DNA of 64,000 nt from Mixophyes australis (lineage: Eukaryota; Chordata; Amphibia; Anura; Limnodynastidae), in NCBI GenBank assembly GCA_036250195.1, contig JAVHZZ010000004.1:322240628-322304627 (forward strand). The letters are read 5' to 3'. Position 1 is the first letter of the stretch; each line of letters begins with the position of its first letter. The notes below the pieces were generated by a model, which was not told the DNA's origin, made no database searches, and saw nothing but the letters and a program-made list of their open reading frames with translations. Positions 22,418-35,195 of the stretch are shown here, one piece after another. The position numbers and the translations under genes were made by a program.

Positions 22418-23600
22418 CTCTATCTGTAACTGCAGAAAAATTCAGCTGTGTATGATAAATGACAAATATTAAAGGACTTATTGTTGCTGAACAACCTTGA
22501 TTAATGCTTTATGTAGCTTTACAGTTGCTCATTTTGGCTCCTTCTTTCTCTAAATTCCTCAATAAGTTCTGTTTAATCAAGGTCATTTGTTACATAATTT
22601 TCTATTGATAAAATAGCGAGTGCCCTTATCCTTTCGTGTCCCACAATTGAATGTAAATATAACTTAATTAGTTCCAAACGTGAGAAGCTGCGTTCTGCAG
22701 AGACAAATGTAAAAGGGATAGCAATGTGGGTATACTTCACACAAATCATTTTCAGTCAAGAACAAGTCACACATTTGCATTTCATGGAACTGATCTACAC
22801 AAAGTACAACTTTTTATGTCATTAAAGTCATGAAAATTATTGTCACTAGAAACACTCCAACTGTTTGTGCATCATTTCTAGAACTGGTTCAAACAGGAAA
22901 ATTCATCAGAATTTCTAGAATTTTTGAATGAATAAAAAAATCTAACTAAATTCGAGAAACTTTACTAGGTTCCACCATGTTCGAGCCAGTTTGCATGTGT
23001 TCAAGCCAATTCACACATGATGAACATCTTCAAGCCTAAGGATACATTTTAACAATTTTTAATTGCAAAAAGTAGACCCTTGATCTTTGAACTTTGAACG
23101 CAGTAGTGTGCCCTGTGCAAATTTAAAAAATATTGAAATACTTTTTTAAAATTAAAAGTATTTAAAAGTACTAATTTTAACACAAACTATGAGCCTGTAA
23201 CGCAAATGGTGCTTTTCAAAGACAAACCTCGAACGCTATCAGGGAATGTCGCCTACGAACTGCGAACCACACATTCGAATTGGGGTGAATTAGAAATTTG
23301 TACCACAGACAAGTTCTTGCTTATTCATGTTATGCAGATAGGGTATGTTGTACAGAAACCCAGAATTATCTTTATATTATGTACATAAATGCTTGAAACC
23401 GTAAGTTTACAGAGCTGCTGAACATGTCTACAAGTGCAAGACAATAATATTTTCTTTAAAATGTCACGTTCATAACTAAAGGTGTGTTTCTTCCTTATAT
23501 AATAAGGGTTGTTTTTTTTAAATTTAAGTTTCATCTGCTGATTGATCGAAGGGTGAAATCCTGTAACACAGTAATCTTTTATCCATGAGAAAAATGTGTC
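22418..23600. other. Unassigned; possible repeat at 22870-23310
   Basis: No gene seen. The part at 22870-23310 resembles 37665-37990 in base composition and in short blocks (ACTGGTTCAA, GAATTGGGGT), which may mean a shared old repeat. Confidence 0.3.
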
Positions 23601-23603
23601 TAA

Positions 23604-23778
23604 GGGCTAGATTTACTAAACTGCGGGTTTGAAAAAGTGGAGATGTTGCCTATAGCAACCAATCAGATTCTAGCTGTCATTTATTTAGTACATTCTACAA
23701 AATGAGAGCTAACATCTGATTGGTTGCTATAGGCAATATCTCCACTTTTGCAAACCCGCAGTTTAGTAAATCTTTGCC
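23604..23778. mobile_element. Harbinger-like MITE with TAA target duplication
   Basis: Nearly perfect palindrome: GGGCTAGATTTACTAAACTG at the left, CAGTTTAGTAAATC at the right. The inner arms GTGGAGATGTTGCCTATAGC and GCTATAGGCAATATCTCCAC pair. Flanked by TAA at 23601-23603 and 23779-23781. It encodes nothing and could fold into a long hairpin if transcribed. Confidence 0.88.
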
Positions 23779-23781
23779 TAA

Positions 23782-24862
23782 GTGTTTTACAGCCTGATTC
23801 AAGTTTTTTTGTCACAACTTGTGAATAGTATTAACTTTCATTAGTATGTCATATCACATAATGAGGATAAGCAAAATGTATGAATTCATTGTGGAAAGTT
23901 TTCCCAACATATTGGGGTTTTCATTTCTTCATTATCAGTATGCCATAAGTGTTCTTGTATCACTATTATAAAGCTAAAATTATATTCATGAAGTTGGCTA
24001 AACTCAAATATTTAAACATGACTTAAAGTATTTTAACGTGTGCTGAATGTTTAGATTGTGCAAATTTATTTTAAAAGTCTTTTCATTCTTCCTCCTTTTT
24101 CTTTACTTCCCTTTTTATACAAAATGGAAATTTGGTTGAAAAAAACGTCATTGTAACTAACATTGTTGTTGGACTTCTTTTTTCTCCATTCATGGACTTA
24201 AACTGTACCCTTTCGATCTTTGTAACTAATGGGTTAAAGTAATGCCTTTGGATGACCCTATAGGGTGGACTTCTGTCATCCAATGAGGTTTTGAGTGAAA
24301 GAGTCCAGAACAAGGAAGCCAATTAAGCTTTGCCATCGGTGTTTGCGGTTTATTGCTATAAAATGTCAGGTTTTGGGTGTTGGAGCCCAGAATCTTGTGA
24401 TTTCTTATTTTCTATTCTCCAGTGTACATGCAAGTAGTTGTTTGTGAAACATTTCGCAAGAAATTAAATTCTACATTATCGTGACACAATGGGACTAGAT
24501 CATTATTGGTAATAAGTTGATAATTGCCAATTCAGCTACATCAAACTTACACAGAAAGCCAAGAAAATCGGTGCATCAAAGTTATCACTGTGATCCTGAA
24601 AACTGAATTGTGTGTTGCTTAATATTGGGTTATTGCCTGTGTCTCAAGCATGTTACACCAGTACTGCTTCTTTTGCTAATTTTATTTCTGAACTGAACTA
24701 TCAATTGCTTTTTCCACTTTTAAATCCTCACTATACTTCCAGCCATATAACTACACTGTACTGTTTTCAAGCTGGAGCAATATAAAACTGGGATTTTTCC
24801 TATCAGAGACCCCTTGATTAGCCATACTTCCTTTGAAAACAGCTTGCAAGCAAAGCAAAATA
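23782..24862. other. Unassigned AT-rich DNA
   Basis: No gene or recognised repeat seen. Confidence 0.4.
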
Positions 24863-25329
24863 ACATAGTAACATAGTTACATAGTTGATGAGGTTGAAAA
24901 AAGACACCAGTCCATCAAGTTCAACCTATTTTGGATCTCCTGCGATCCTGCACTTATATTTGAAATTAATCCAGAGTAAGCAACCGCCAATCTGTTTCAA
25001 TTGTGAAAATCCCCCCAGACTCAATATTGCAGTTCTATTTTTACCCTATAGCCACTACTATCCTTCATTTTAAATTAACGGTCGTATCCCTGGATACACC
25101 TTTCCGCTAAAAATTTCTCTAACCCTTTCTTAAACATATCTATTGAATCTGCCATCACAACCTTCCCTGGCAATGAATTCCACATCTTGACTGCCCTTAC
25201 TGTAAAAAACCCCTTCCTTTGCTGGTTGTGAAATTTCCTCTCCTCTAACCTTAGGGGATGACCACTTGTCCTGTGTATGGTCCTTGGGGTAAAAAGTTTC
25301 CATGAAAGCTCTCTATATTGACCCCTAAT

Positions 25330-25692
25330 TTATTTGTGCATAGTAATCATATCTCCCCTTAGACGCCTCTTTTCTAAAGTAAACATGCCTAAACTGGCTA
25401 ACCTTTCCTCATAACTTAATGACTCCATACCCTTTATCAATTTTGTCGCCCTTCTCTGAAACCTTTTTAGTTCCAAATTATCTTTTTTATAGAGTGGTGC
25501 CCAGAACTGTACTGCATATTCAAGATGAGGTCTTACCAACGATTTATACAGTGGCAAAATTACACTGTCTTCCCTTGCATCTATGCCCCTTTTTATGCAT
25601 GCCAATACTTTGTTTGCCCTTGCAGCTGCTGCTTGACATTGAGCACTATTGCTAAGTCTACTGTCTACGAGCACTCCCAAATCCTTTTCCAT
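25330..25692 (-). pseudogene. CR1 ORF2 C-terminal region
   Basis: A 120-codon frame starting EKDLGVLVDSRLS (residues 2-14), then YKSLVRPHLEYAVQFWAP (49-66) and LKRFQRRATKLIKGM. This is the conserved post-RT segment of CR1 ORF2. A stop or frame break near 25693-25704 separates it from the RT frame. After it come about 470 bp of 3' UTR to the octamer-like tail. Confidence 0.88.
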
Positions 25693-25703
25693 TATAGATT
25701 CTC

Positions 25704-26580
25704 CTAAATTAATTCCATTAATTTATAGATTGCGTTCTTGTTTTTGATCCCTGAATGCATAACCTTACATTTATCTGTGTTAAACCTCATATTCCATTTG
25801 GCCGCCCAATCCTCCAGTTTATTTAAGTCCCTCTGTAGAGAAGCTACATCTTGCTCCGATTTTATTACCTTACAGAGTTTAGTGTCATCTGCAAAAATAG
25901 AAACTTTACTCTCTAAACCATCACCAAGGTCATTAATAAATATATTAAAAAGGAGTGGTCCCAGCACGGAACCTTGAGGTACTCCACTTAAGACTTTTGA
26001 CCAATTAGAAAATGTTACATTTATCACAACTCTCTGTTCCCTATTCTCTAACCAGTTTTCGATCCAAGTACAAATTTTGATTCCTAGACCCAGTTCCCTT
26101 ATTTTGTAAACAAACCTCTTGTGTGGCACTGTATCAAAGGCCTTTGCAAAATCTAAGTAGACCACATCTACTGTCCTGCCCTGGCCTAAGTTCCCACTAA
26201 CTTCCTCGTAGAAACTAATTAGATTAGTTTGACATGACCTATCCCTCACAAATCCATGTTGATTCCCACTAATAATTTTATTGCGTACCAAGTAATCCTG
26301 AAAACTGTCCCTTAATATACCTTCCAGTAGTTTCCCCACTATTGATGTCAGGCTTACAGGTCTATAATTCTCTGGTTGTGATCTCGTCCCCTTTTTAAAC
26401 AATGGCACAAACATCTGCTATTCGCCAATCCCTTGGTACTGAGCCTGATGAGATTGAATCTCTGAAAATTAAGAATAGCGGTCTAGCGATTTCCGAGTTT
26501 AACTCCATAAGGACCCTTCGGTGTATGCCATCTGGACCTGGAGCTTTATTATCTTAATATTCTTCAGTCGCCTTTGGACT
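25704..26580 (-). pseudogene. CR1 reverse transcriptase domain
   Basis: The first part, about 26580-26415, is readable only across frame changes and reads approximately APGPDGIHRRVLMELNSEIA and VPRDWRIADV. Then 26414-25704 is open for 236 codons. YRPVSLTS is at residues 17-24; LDFAKAFD at 87-94 is motif A with both aspartates; SGVPQGSVLGPLLF is at 143-156; FADDTKL at 174-180 is the catalytic FADD box. The catalytic residues are present, so inactivation comes from frameshifts only. Confidence 0.9.
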
Positions 26581-26594
26581 TCTTCCTCTGACAA

Positions 26595-27149
26595 CTAAGT
26601 ATTAATTAATGGCATGGTTTCATTTCCATTTTTATGTATTACTCCTGCCATTTGTTCCTCTCTGGTAAATACTGAAGAAAAGAACGTGTTTAATACCTCT
26701 GCTTTTTCCTTAGTATCATTTATCAATTCACCCATCTCACTTCTTAGGGGTCCTATATTATCTTTTTTAATCCTTTTGCCATTTATATACTTAAAAAACT
26801 TTTTGGGGTTTGTCTTACTTTCTTTTGCAACGTGCCTTTCATTTTCTAATTTAGCCAATCTAATTTCCTTTTTGCATTTTTTATTACATTCCTTGTACCT
26901 ACGGAAGGACTCCTCTGACCCTTCAGACTTAAACAATTTAAATGCCCGCTTCTTCCTTTGCATTTCTTCCCTTACCTTTTTATTTAGCCACATTGGTTTA
27001 GACTTAATTCTTTTACATTTATTTCCCATAGGAATGAACTTATACGTGTATGTTTCCAACAACATTTTAAAGACAGCCCACACTTCTTCCGTATTTTTTC
27101 CTTCAAAGGCTTTGTCCCAGTCTATGCTCTTTATAGACTCCTTTAGCAT
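26595..27149 (-). pseudogene. CR1 ORF2 linker between endonuclease and RT
   Basis: A 184-codon open frame overlapping the end of the endonuclease frame by a few bases. It contains MWLNKKVREEMQRKKRAF near residue 53, KNPKKFFKYI-like NPKKFFKYINGKR near 114, and the acidic LNTFFSSVF near 153. All are typical of the CR1 region before the RT. The string of 190 plus-strand codons over the same DNA is its antisense shadow. Confidence 0.82.
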
Positions 27150-27862
27150 ATTAAAATTTGCCTTTCTAAAGTTTTTAAAGTCCTAGTTGATCCCTTATAC
27201 CGTTGTTTCTGGAAACTAATTTCAAATGAGACCATATTATGATCACTGTTTCCCAAGTGCTCCTTTACTTGAATATTTGATATTACGTCTACATTGTTTG
27301 TTATTACTAGGTCCAGTATAGTTCGGTTCCTAGTTGGTTCCTCTACTAATTGGGACATGTAATGGTCTTTTAGCGTGCTCAGAAACCTATTTGCCCTAGC
27401 TTTACCGCAGGTCTCAGTACTCCAATCAATGTCCGGATAATTAAAATCCCCGATAATTAAAATTTGACCTAGTTGTGTAGCCTTTTCAATTTGCTGTAGA
27501 AGTTGGGCTTCCTCAATCGTACTAATATCTGGCGGTTTATAGCATATCCCTATCAGCAACTTCTCTGAACTTTTTCCTCCGCTGGATATTTCCATCCACA
27601 ATGCCTCTATATTATCACCAATATTCTCGTATATAACTTCCTGAATACTTGGTTTTAATTCTGGCTTAATATAAAGACATACTCCTCCTCCCCTTTTATT
27701 TACCCTATCCCTCCTGAAGAGAGAATAGCCTTCCAAGACTGCCCAGTCATGTGTATCCTCCCACCAGGTCTCCGTGATACCTATAATATCATACTGCTCA
27801 TTCATTGCTACTAGTTCTAACTCCCCCATTTTACCTGTCAGGCTTCTTGCATTTGCAAGCAT
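27143..27862 (-). pseudogene. CR1 ORF2 endonuclease domain
   Basis: A 239-codon open frame covering almost the whole apurinic/apyrimidinic-like endonuclease. NARSL is at residues 4-8; ITETWW at 29-34 has the catalytic glutamate; GGGV is at 58-61; GDFNYPDIDW at 138-147 has the catalytic D and N; SDHN at 206-209 is the catalytic D-H pair. The key residues look intact. By family, it nicks target DNA to prime reverse transcription. A one-base shift near 27180 throws the end out of frame: the true continuation DFKNFRKANFN is in the next frame. Confidence 0.88.
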
Positions 27863-27910
27863 ACACTTAAGTCTATTGCCTCCCTTAGGTATTTCTTTTT
27901 GCTTTCAATC

Positions 27911-28176
27911 CTTATTACAAGAGAATGCAAGCCAATGTCAACCATGTTTTTCTGTGTTGTTTAGCACCCTCTTTTAATAAAATAAGTTAAAGTGGTGATT
28001 TGGTTGTGCCTTGAAAAATCTGAGCTATCCATTATCACAGGGCTTGAGTCTTTTTCTACAATACTGAAGCACACCACACAGCAAGGTCATTCACAATAAG
28101 GTTACCAAACATTAGTATTTATTCTTCAGAAGCAAATCTTGGTTAGAATGGATTGTCATGTAATTTACACTGTATT
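27911..28176. other. Unassigned DNA next to the CR1 5' end
   Basis: No gene seen. The CR1 5' boundary is uncertain, so some of this could belong to the element. Confidence 0.35.
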
Positions 28177-28184
28177 TCCATGAG

Positions 28185-28349
28185 CAGGGGAGGGCTGGCA
28201 AATTTTAGCCCAGGGGGCAAGACTCAACTCAGCAGCCTATTTTAAAGAAAAAAAAATGTAGATGGCCTAGTGACCCAGCCCAAGGTAACCCACTATGGGA
28301 CCAGCCTGTGGGACAAATGCCCCCTGCTCCCCAGCCCAGCCTGGTCCTG
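28185..28349. mobile_element. hAT MITE (CAGG...CCTG family), copy 1
   Basis: Ends CAGGGGAGGGCTGG and CCAGCCTGGTCCTG. Flanked by TCCATGAG (28177-28184) and TCCTTGAG (28350-28357), a 7/8 match. The interior matches, in reverse, the element at 55032-55197 (GGCAAGACTCAACTCAGC and AGCCTATTTTAAAG here). Confidence 0.85.
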
Positions 28350-28357
28350 TCCTTGAG

Positions 28358-29639
28358 ACATGTTTTAGGATCACATTTATTCAATATCAGCCACAGAACC
28401 GTTTTGCAAATAGCATATCGGCTCCTTTAAGGTATGTTTATTAGGAAGGCCCTTACTTCTTTTTTCAGCTCAAAAATCATACTTTGTACTTCTGTACAGA
28501 TTCTTTCTAGATATTATGGGTCTAATGCAGAGTTGGCTGCAAAATGTAAAAAAGCTGTGTGTACATTTGCGTATTTAGGCCCATATGTTGAGCCATACGC
28601 AACTTAAGATCAGTGCAGCACAACACCAGTATCATATGATCCCAGGTTATGCCGTGCACACACTTCAGAAACTTTTAACTTTCCGCCCATGTTTTTACCC
28701 ATTTGTTTTATGTGTAACAAACACATTGACTAGTAAGCATCAATAAAAGGTCAAAACCCCCTCTAATATAGCATATATAAGTCCTCTTCTTGTGTAAAAA
28801 AACAAAACAAAATATATTTGCTTACACACGCACACAAAAACTTAATGTATGCCAGAGCAACGAAGAAAGCACCAATCAACTGCAGCGGTGCAATCACACG
28901 CATCCAATTACAAACAGTGCCAGAAACTGTTATCATCATTCATTATTTCTACCTGTTCCTGACCACGTACATGCCTTTATTGCACTTGGCTTACGTAAGA
29001 AGGCCCCAGTCCTGCTTATCCAGGTGCAACAATTCGCACAATTTCACACATGAGACGCTATGCAAACTGGCATATGTCCCACTCGGCATCAGTCCTTATC
29101 ACTGTAGGACAAGTGCAGTCCTCTTCATATTTACACCAATCTAATTAACCCCTTATGGCATCTACATTTCTAACATATGCATACTGCAGTCTAATAGCCT
29201 TTAGCTCTTGGATACTACTGGACTGTTTTCCGGGAATTTATTGCAAGCAACTACAGATACAACCAAGACCCCTCAATCTTCATTTCCTCTAGAACTTTGC
29301 TCTAATTTTCTCTGCTCCATTAACTATTTCTAATGTCATGTTCAACGGTAACTAATAGGTATATTCACTAAGCGTTGGTCTCGGCAAACCGTCAATTCTC
29401 TGAACTTTGCTGTCAGTTTACACTGGCAATTATATTAAAGACAACGCTCATGGGGTCTTCTCCAACATGCCCATATATACTCTTTCATCTTTCTAGATGC
29501 TATTTTAAGTGTAAGGATTTCAACCCCCCTCTTGCTTTTGCTGCTCTCCATATCATGTTTTACCTCTTATCCTGTCCCCCCTGTCCTCAATTTGTGCTCA
29601 GTCCAAGGAGAGAATTAGACTAAAGAATTTACAGTTGAT
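28358..29639. other. Unassigned DNA; possible MITE fragment at 28515-28570
   Basis: TAATGCAGAGTTGGCTGCAA near 28520 resembles the end of the 10292 MITE family. The ORFs at 28790-29144 and 29375-29623 have no recognised motif. The region next to 29640 could contain 5' parts of the LINE that follows, but I cannot read any. Confidence 0.35.
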
Positions 29640-32600
29640 ATTTATTACCAGATGTATGTGTGATGGTTTTCTCATTGAGGAATGACATTAAACTTTCTAT
29701 CAGTTAATGTGAATGATCTTCAGTACCCCAAAAAACATACTCTGGTGTTAATTGCTCTTTAATGGGAATGGTTAAATGTTGCATCCGTGCAAGAGACCCA
29801 TTTAAAAGCTATACATTCTTCTTTTAAAGCTAAGCAATGTTCTTTGTCTCACAAGATTATAAGCATAAAGGAGTAGCTTACACAGTTCCCCTCACCTATC
29901 ATTGTTCCTACACAGACCCAGAGGGTAGACACCTAATTGTTGTAGGCTCTCTTCAGACAGTACAAATAAGCCTAGCATGCACCTACGACCCAAATTAAGG
30001 GAAGGCTCTTTTTTTAATTATTTCAATGCCTTAGGTAAGTTGTGAAAGGACATTTCATTTTAGGAGGTGATTTTAAGTCTGGTCAAATCCCTCTCAGCTT
30101 TCTTCCATAGATGCCAGGAAACTTGTTTTATTAATTAAACTATATGATCTTCATGACACCTGGCAAGTACTTAACTCTAATGTCAAAGATTATACACAAT
30201 ATTCATTCCCCCACCACATTTATTCCCAAAATAATATGTTATTTGTTGATTCGGCTGTCATTAAGAAAATCACGCATTTAAGGATCACTGCTCCTATTGT
30301 AGCTGACCACTCACCCTTCCAAATAGTTTTGCTAGCATCTTAATGAATACCCTCTTCTAAACTCATATATCACTCAAAAGGTGAGTGCTATTATTAAGAT
30401 GTTCTTGTAGTATAACTTACTAGAAGATGTCTTCCCCGCATTGTGGTGGTAAGCACACAAGGTTACTTTACAGAGCACTTTTATTACCTACTAATTTTAA
30501 AAAAATTCAGCTCAAGGGTCTCATCTTTAGAGAAAAAACAAGAATCCCTTCTCTAAACACAAATATTCCCCTTCATCTGATTTACTCTCTATTTGACCCT
30601 TAAAGGCCAACAAAATATTCTTCTTTCTAAATGGACACCTTAAGTAAATTACAGCAATGTTTCTACAAATAAGTTTCTTAAATTAGACACCTTATTGGTC
30701 AATAGACTGAAACAAAAAGAGCCCTTAATTCAATACCCTCAACTACAAACAGGGCCCAACTGCCTATGACCCCTCAAGATTGCTGCAGAATTAAGAGACT
30801 TTTATGCTTCTCTGTATAACTTCAAGATCAAGTGCTTTGCCTAATACTTTATTAAATAAAATAGATGCTTACTTGAAAACTACAAGCCTGCCCCATTTAA
30901 CACATCAAATGTAAAAATGGTAAATGAAATCGCCATGTTGCATGATGTTAAATTACTTAAGTCCGCATCTGCCATTGGCTTCCGTGACTCTTCTGCCATT
31001 TAGTTAAGACAGTCTCCCAAGCTTACAGAACATTATAACACAATTTTAGAAGGCGCCACCTTCGATTTTGCCACTGCAAGAGCTAATATAGTTATTATTC
31101 CTAAACTAGGTAGGTTTCCCAACTCTTCTAGCAATTAAGTGATTTCTTTATTAAATACAGATTTAAACATTTTTGAAAAGATCCCAGAGAACCACCTTAA
31201 GTCTATCCTGTCCGATTTGATCAATCTAAATTAGGTCAGTTACATTCCTGGTCTTCATGCAACTGGACACATAAGTCAGTTTAGTTAAAAAAACAAATAG
31301 CCATCTTTAGTTAGGTCACTGGATGCAGAAAAGCTTTAAATTGTATTAGTTGGCCCTTCATCTTTAGAACATTAGCTCTTATATGTTCTCTGGTGATTTA
31401 CTTAATGGCATCTTCGCCATTTACCACAACCCTTTAGCAACTGTTTACATCCTCTCCTTTTAAGGTTTCTAATGACACTCGTCAAGGATATCTCTCCTAA
31501 GTTTTGCTTTAATTATTGAGCCCTTAGCATATAGAATTAGACTGAATTCGGACATTGCTTGAATCTCATTGTGCCACTGTGATCATAAAATTGTGTTATA
31601 TGCATATGATATCTTGTTATTTACCTTGAACCCTCGAACCCCTTACTTCTCTACACAATCTCTTTAAAGAACTGCCACAGTACATCTCGTTATCAAACTA
31701 TAAAATTAACATTAGAAAAAGGGAAGTTCTAGATTTAAACATTCCTTATAAGGAGAAAATTATTGAGCTAAATTTTAACTTTTTAATGTCAGCCTAGCAA
31801 AATAAAATTTCTTTGAAATCAAACCAAACACTATCATCAGCTGTGCCGCCTATTGTGACATCAGTTATCATAGTTTGTTCTTAGAAATTCTGTTAAAATG
31901 AAGATGTTGCCACGGTTACAAGGTTTCAGATGCTTTGCAACAGTCCCTCTTACGTATTTTAAACTTATCTGGCATTACACTTCCCGCTTTATTAAGGGGC
32001 TGAGAAACACAATAGAATTAGATTGACTATACTACTTAGAATACCTAACAGGGGGGTCTAGACATGCCTGACTTTAAAATGTGCTACTTGGCCTTCCATC
32101 TTGCCCAATGAATTCAATAGTATCTATCTATCAACTCCAAGCTCTGGCTCTCCATTGAAGCCAGCAATACATCTGCAGCATTTTTTTTCCATTAAAAATC
32201 ACCCTGTTTTAATGATCCCCCTATCCATGTGGGACTATAATAATAAATTGTATGGTTTAGCGCCAACACCCTCCCAATTGATACTGTTCTGGGGGAATCC
32301 AAATGTTCCACCTGGGAAACAGCCACTCTTTTTTCAGCCATATATAACAATTTTTAAAAGCCTTGGCTTCTCTTCAAACCTGGAATATTTTTATCAAAAT
32401 CTATGCTGCTATGATGCTTCTTTCAAAAAACATCTACTATGATCTCTATTAGACATTTAACTACACTTGAAACTCATAAATGTGTATTTCACATGACTGA
32501 ATCTCCATTATATATATTGCTCCTATTTTGTAACAAATAACTGTAATAAAGATAATGAAGAAGTAAAATAGGTAAGGGATCTTGTAGAACCTTTACATGG

Positions 32601-33140
32601 GGAGAACTAGCCTGAAATGTGGACCCTCCTCTTTGACTACATTTTGGAGAAGTTCATTTGCAGATTCTTTTTTTCATATTTGGTGGGAATGTCGGAAGGT
32701 TAGGGTCTTTTGGACTTAGTTAAAAACTTTATCATATTGATTTTTATCATACACAAATACTGCTTCTCCCCAATGCTTCCTAGTCCTTTCTCAGTCCCCT
32801 TAGCACGTCTCCATCAAAACAAATTTCTATGGATACCTATGAGCTGATTGACTCCCATTCCCTTTTCCACCTTTCTATAAAGTGGTATTATATTGAATGA
32901 ATATGAATTGAATTGAACTGATTATGGCATGTTTACCGTAGGAGTCCCTGACTGTTCTTGAAGACCTCCTCACAGTCATTTTGTAAGTCTTTCCTTGGAC
33001 TTTATCCTTGCCACTTTTAACCCTTCTGTCTCTTCCTCTATTTATCCCCCCACCCCCTAGTGAGTCTATACCATTTTTTTCCCATCCCACTTTTTATTCT
33101 TTTCCCAAATCACTCCATATGTAAAAAACAACAAACAAAC
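29640..33140 (+). mobile_element. Second Tx1/L1-clade LINE, strongly decayed
   Basis: Although no ORF longer than 113 codons survives, the L1/Tx1 ORF2 order can be followed on the plus strand. The endonuclease gives VASVQETHLKA near 29778 and GGDFKS near 30063. The RT gives ANIVIIPKLG near 31085, VISLLNTDLNIFEKIPENHL near 31140-31200, LDAEKL near 31321, and YAYDILLF near 31600 in place of FADDILLF. The post-RT region follows, with GGSRHA near 32050 and FFHIWWECRKVRVFW near 32670-32715. Stops and frameshifts occur throughout, which makes it much older than the CR1 copy. The ends are approximate. Confidence 0.75.
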
Positions 33141-34418
33141 TAAGTTCTTTTTTAAAATTGTTCAACCTTTATTAACTATATTTTCATTTATAAACTTGCA
33201 GTTTTTATTATTTTTTTATGTCAAAAGCAAGGTTATTCTTGGGCTCAAAAAGGACCCAAACATTATGGAACTACACAATATATTTGTATGAAGGCCTACA
33301 AATAGTCTCCCTGTGTGTGGTATGTTTTGCTCCACCTCGTTTTGTTCAGCAATGCAGATGATGATTATTACAGGGACATCAGGTAAATATTGTAATTGGC
33401 TAAGTACATCACAAAATACAAAGAGGTTATCGGTTTCATTGTAAAATGAATGCTTAATTATAGAGCACACTATTTGATTTACAAGTGTTTTATGATATGA
33501 GAATGTGGATTTTTTTTCTTTCTTTATAATGTATTTTCAATTACCTGCTGAGATTGGCATTTGAGTTCTAATCTAGGTAAATAAACTGAAGCTGCTGGTC
33601 AGGCTCCACCTGCAAGAAACATATTAATTCAGCTTTTATGACTTCACTGAAGCACAAAAGTGGGATTTTCTCCCTTAACTTTCACTGCAACATCCAGATG
33701 GACAGGGGAAATGTGCTATGAAATTACTTTCTGCCTAGACCGATGTGTTCTTATAACCAAGGAAAAGTAAGGGCATACTGTACATTTCATCCTTTGCTCT
33801 CAGAAACAACGTGTGTGCTTTCTTTATTTGTTTTACCACTGTAAAAAAAAAAATACTATATTGAAAAATAAGCCTTGCTTAATTTAAGTCTGTACTTTGG
33901 CGTGTAAGAGAGAATATAAATTGAACAGCTGCCCTCCTGACATGTTTTCATATGTGAAGTCAGGAAGGATCTTTGCTGCAAGGAATACAGCTCAGTCTGC
34001 TACTTATGAAAAAGAAAATATTGAGTTAGTCATTGTATTACGGTTTCCCATTTTGACTTTAGTGTAACACGATTTCTAAATATCATAATATTACAAAGTA
34101 ATCAAAGTGACAAAGAAGTATAATTATAATGGATTCCATGTGGTGTTCTTGAAAATGACACAGTTATATTTAATGTCCAAATGACAACATGAAAGATTGA
34201 TATTAATGCCATAAAAGACAGACGTGTTATGGAACATTTACCATTTGCTTTTTCCTGCAATCTTTTCCTATAGATGGGCAGTTTGTTGTGATAGTATAAT
34301 ACTAACTCAACATTTGACACTAAAAACACTCAGATCTAATTGGGATATAATTATGGGGCACATGTAAAGTTGTACCCCAAATGTTAGCAGTAAAAGATGC
34401 TCACATAAAAAGCACATT
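33141..34418. other. Unassigned AT-rich DNA
   Basis: No gene or recognised repeat; minus-strand ORFs of 84 and 75 codons show no motif. A fragment at 34353 (CACATGTAAAGTTGTACC) loosely resembles the 10292 MITE end. Confidence 0.35.
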
Positions 34419-34735
34419 GAGCCTGAGTCATTAAGGAGAGCAAGGCAACAAAAGGAGTAAATTTGATCCTGGACAAACCATGTTATAATGCAAGGGGTGC
34501 AAATTAGTTTATTGTTTTGCATGTAAGGAAAATACTGGCTGCATTTTCATGTAGGACACAAACACTTGATAGGTTTATTTTTACACTGAAATGTAAAATG
34601 GACTAGGACATGCCTTACCCCAACTATAAATTTGTCCCCACATTTTACATTTACCTCTCCCTCCAATGTAACATGGGTTTTCCAAGGTGCAAAGTTACTC
34701 TTTTTTTGCTTTGCTCTCCTTAATGACTCAAGCCC
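34419..34735. mobile_element. Palindromic MITE (GGGCCTGATTCATTAA family), older subtype
   Basis: Ends GAGCCTGAGTCATTAAGGAG and CTCCTTAATGACTCAAGCCC are decayed versions of the family termini. The interior has CAAGGGGTGCAAATTAG and GGACATGCCTTACCCCAACT, matching the copy at 15496 in opposite orientation. No target duplication survives. Confidence 0.8.
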
Positions 34736-35195
34736 CCTATGTGCATATGTGAAGTCGGACTCGTGTAACAATGTGACACAACAAGTGTAGCGTACAGAAA
34801 GTGTAAAGATGTGATTATATAGTGTTAATAGTAAAAGCACTAGTTGACATACTTGATTTGTACTCAATATAATAATTTAAAGTGCCATATACACAAGAGA
34901 GAATAGTATCATGACAGTATTACTAATAAATCGCAAATGGCATTTACCAAATACGATATAATTAAATACAAACAAAAGGCAAACACAAATTAAACTCAAT
35001 TAAATGAAACGAAATTAAATGCATACATTTGTTATTTCCCCTTTAAATATCCTTTCCTGCTGCAGTTTAAATGAAAATATCAAATAAATAATGTGACTAG
35101 ACAGCTACAGCGTCATATAATATAGTCACTAATGAATTAAAGCAGCAATAGAAGGTTTATTTTCTTTTTTTTGAATAGCAAATTAAGTGCCTTTT
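34736..35195. other. Unassigned AT-rich DNA
   Basis: No gene or recognised repeat. Confidence 0.4.

Larger units (their letters stand above)
24863..27910 (-). mobile_element. CR1 LINE, nearly complete ORF2
   Basis: About 3 kb on the minus strand with the full order of a CR1 ORF2: AP-type endonuclease (27862-27143), linker (27180-26595), reverse transcriptase (26580-25704) and C-terminal region (25692-25330). A 3' UTR follows. The 3' end carries short tandem units (CTATGTTACTATG-type on the minus strand, 24863-24890), as CR1 elements do in place of poly(A). ORF1 is missing and the 5' end is provisional. I count at least three frame changes and a few stops, so it is inactive but younger than the two Tx1-type LINEs here. 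Confidence 0.9.

Noticed and set aside
26614..27186. 190-codon plus-strand ORF as a membrane protein gene
   Set aside because: It is the antisense of the CR1 ORF2 linker; the minus-strand reading has family motifs and the plus-strand reading has none.
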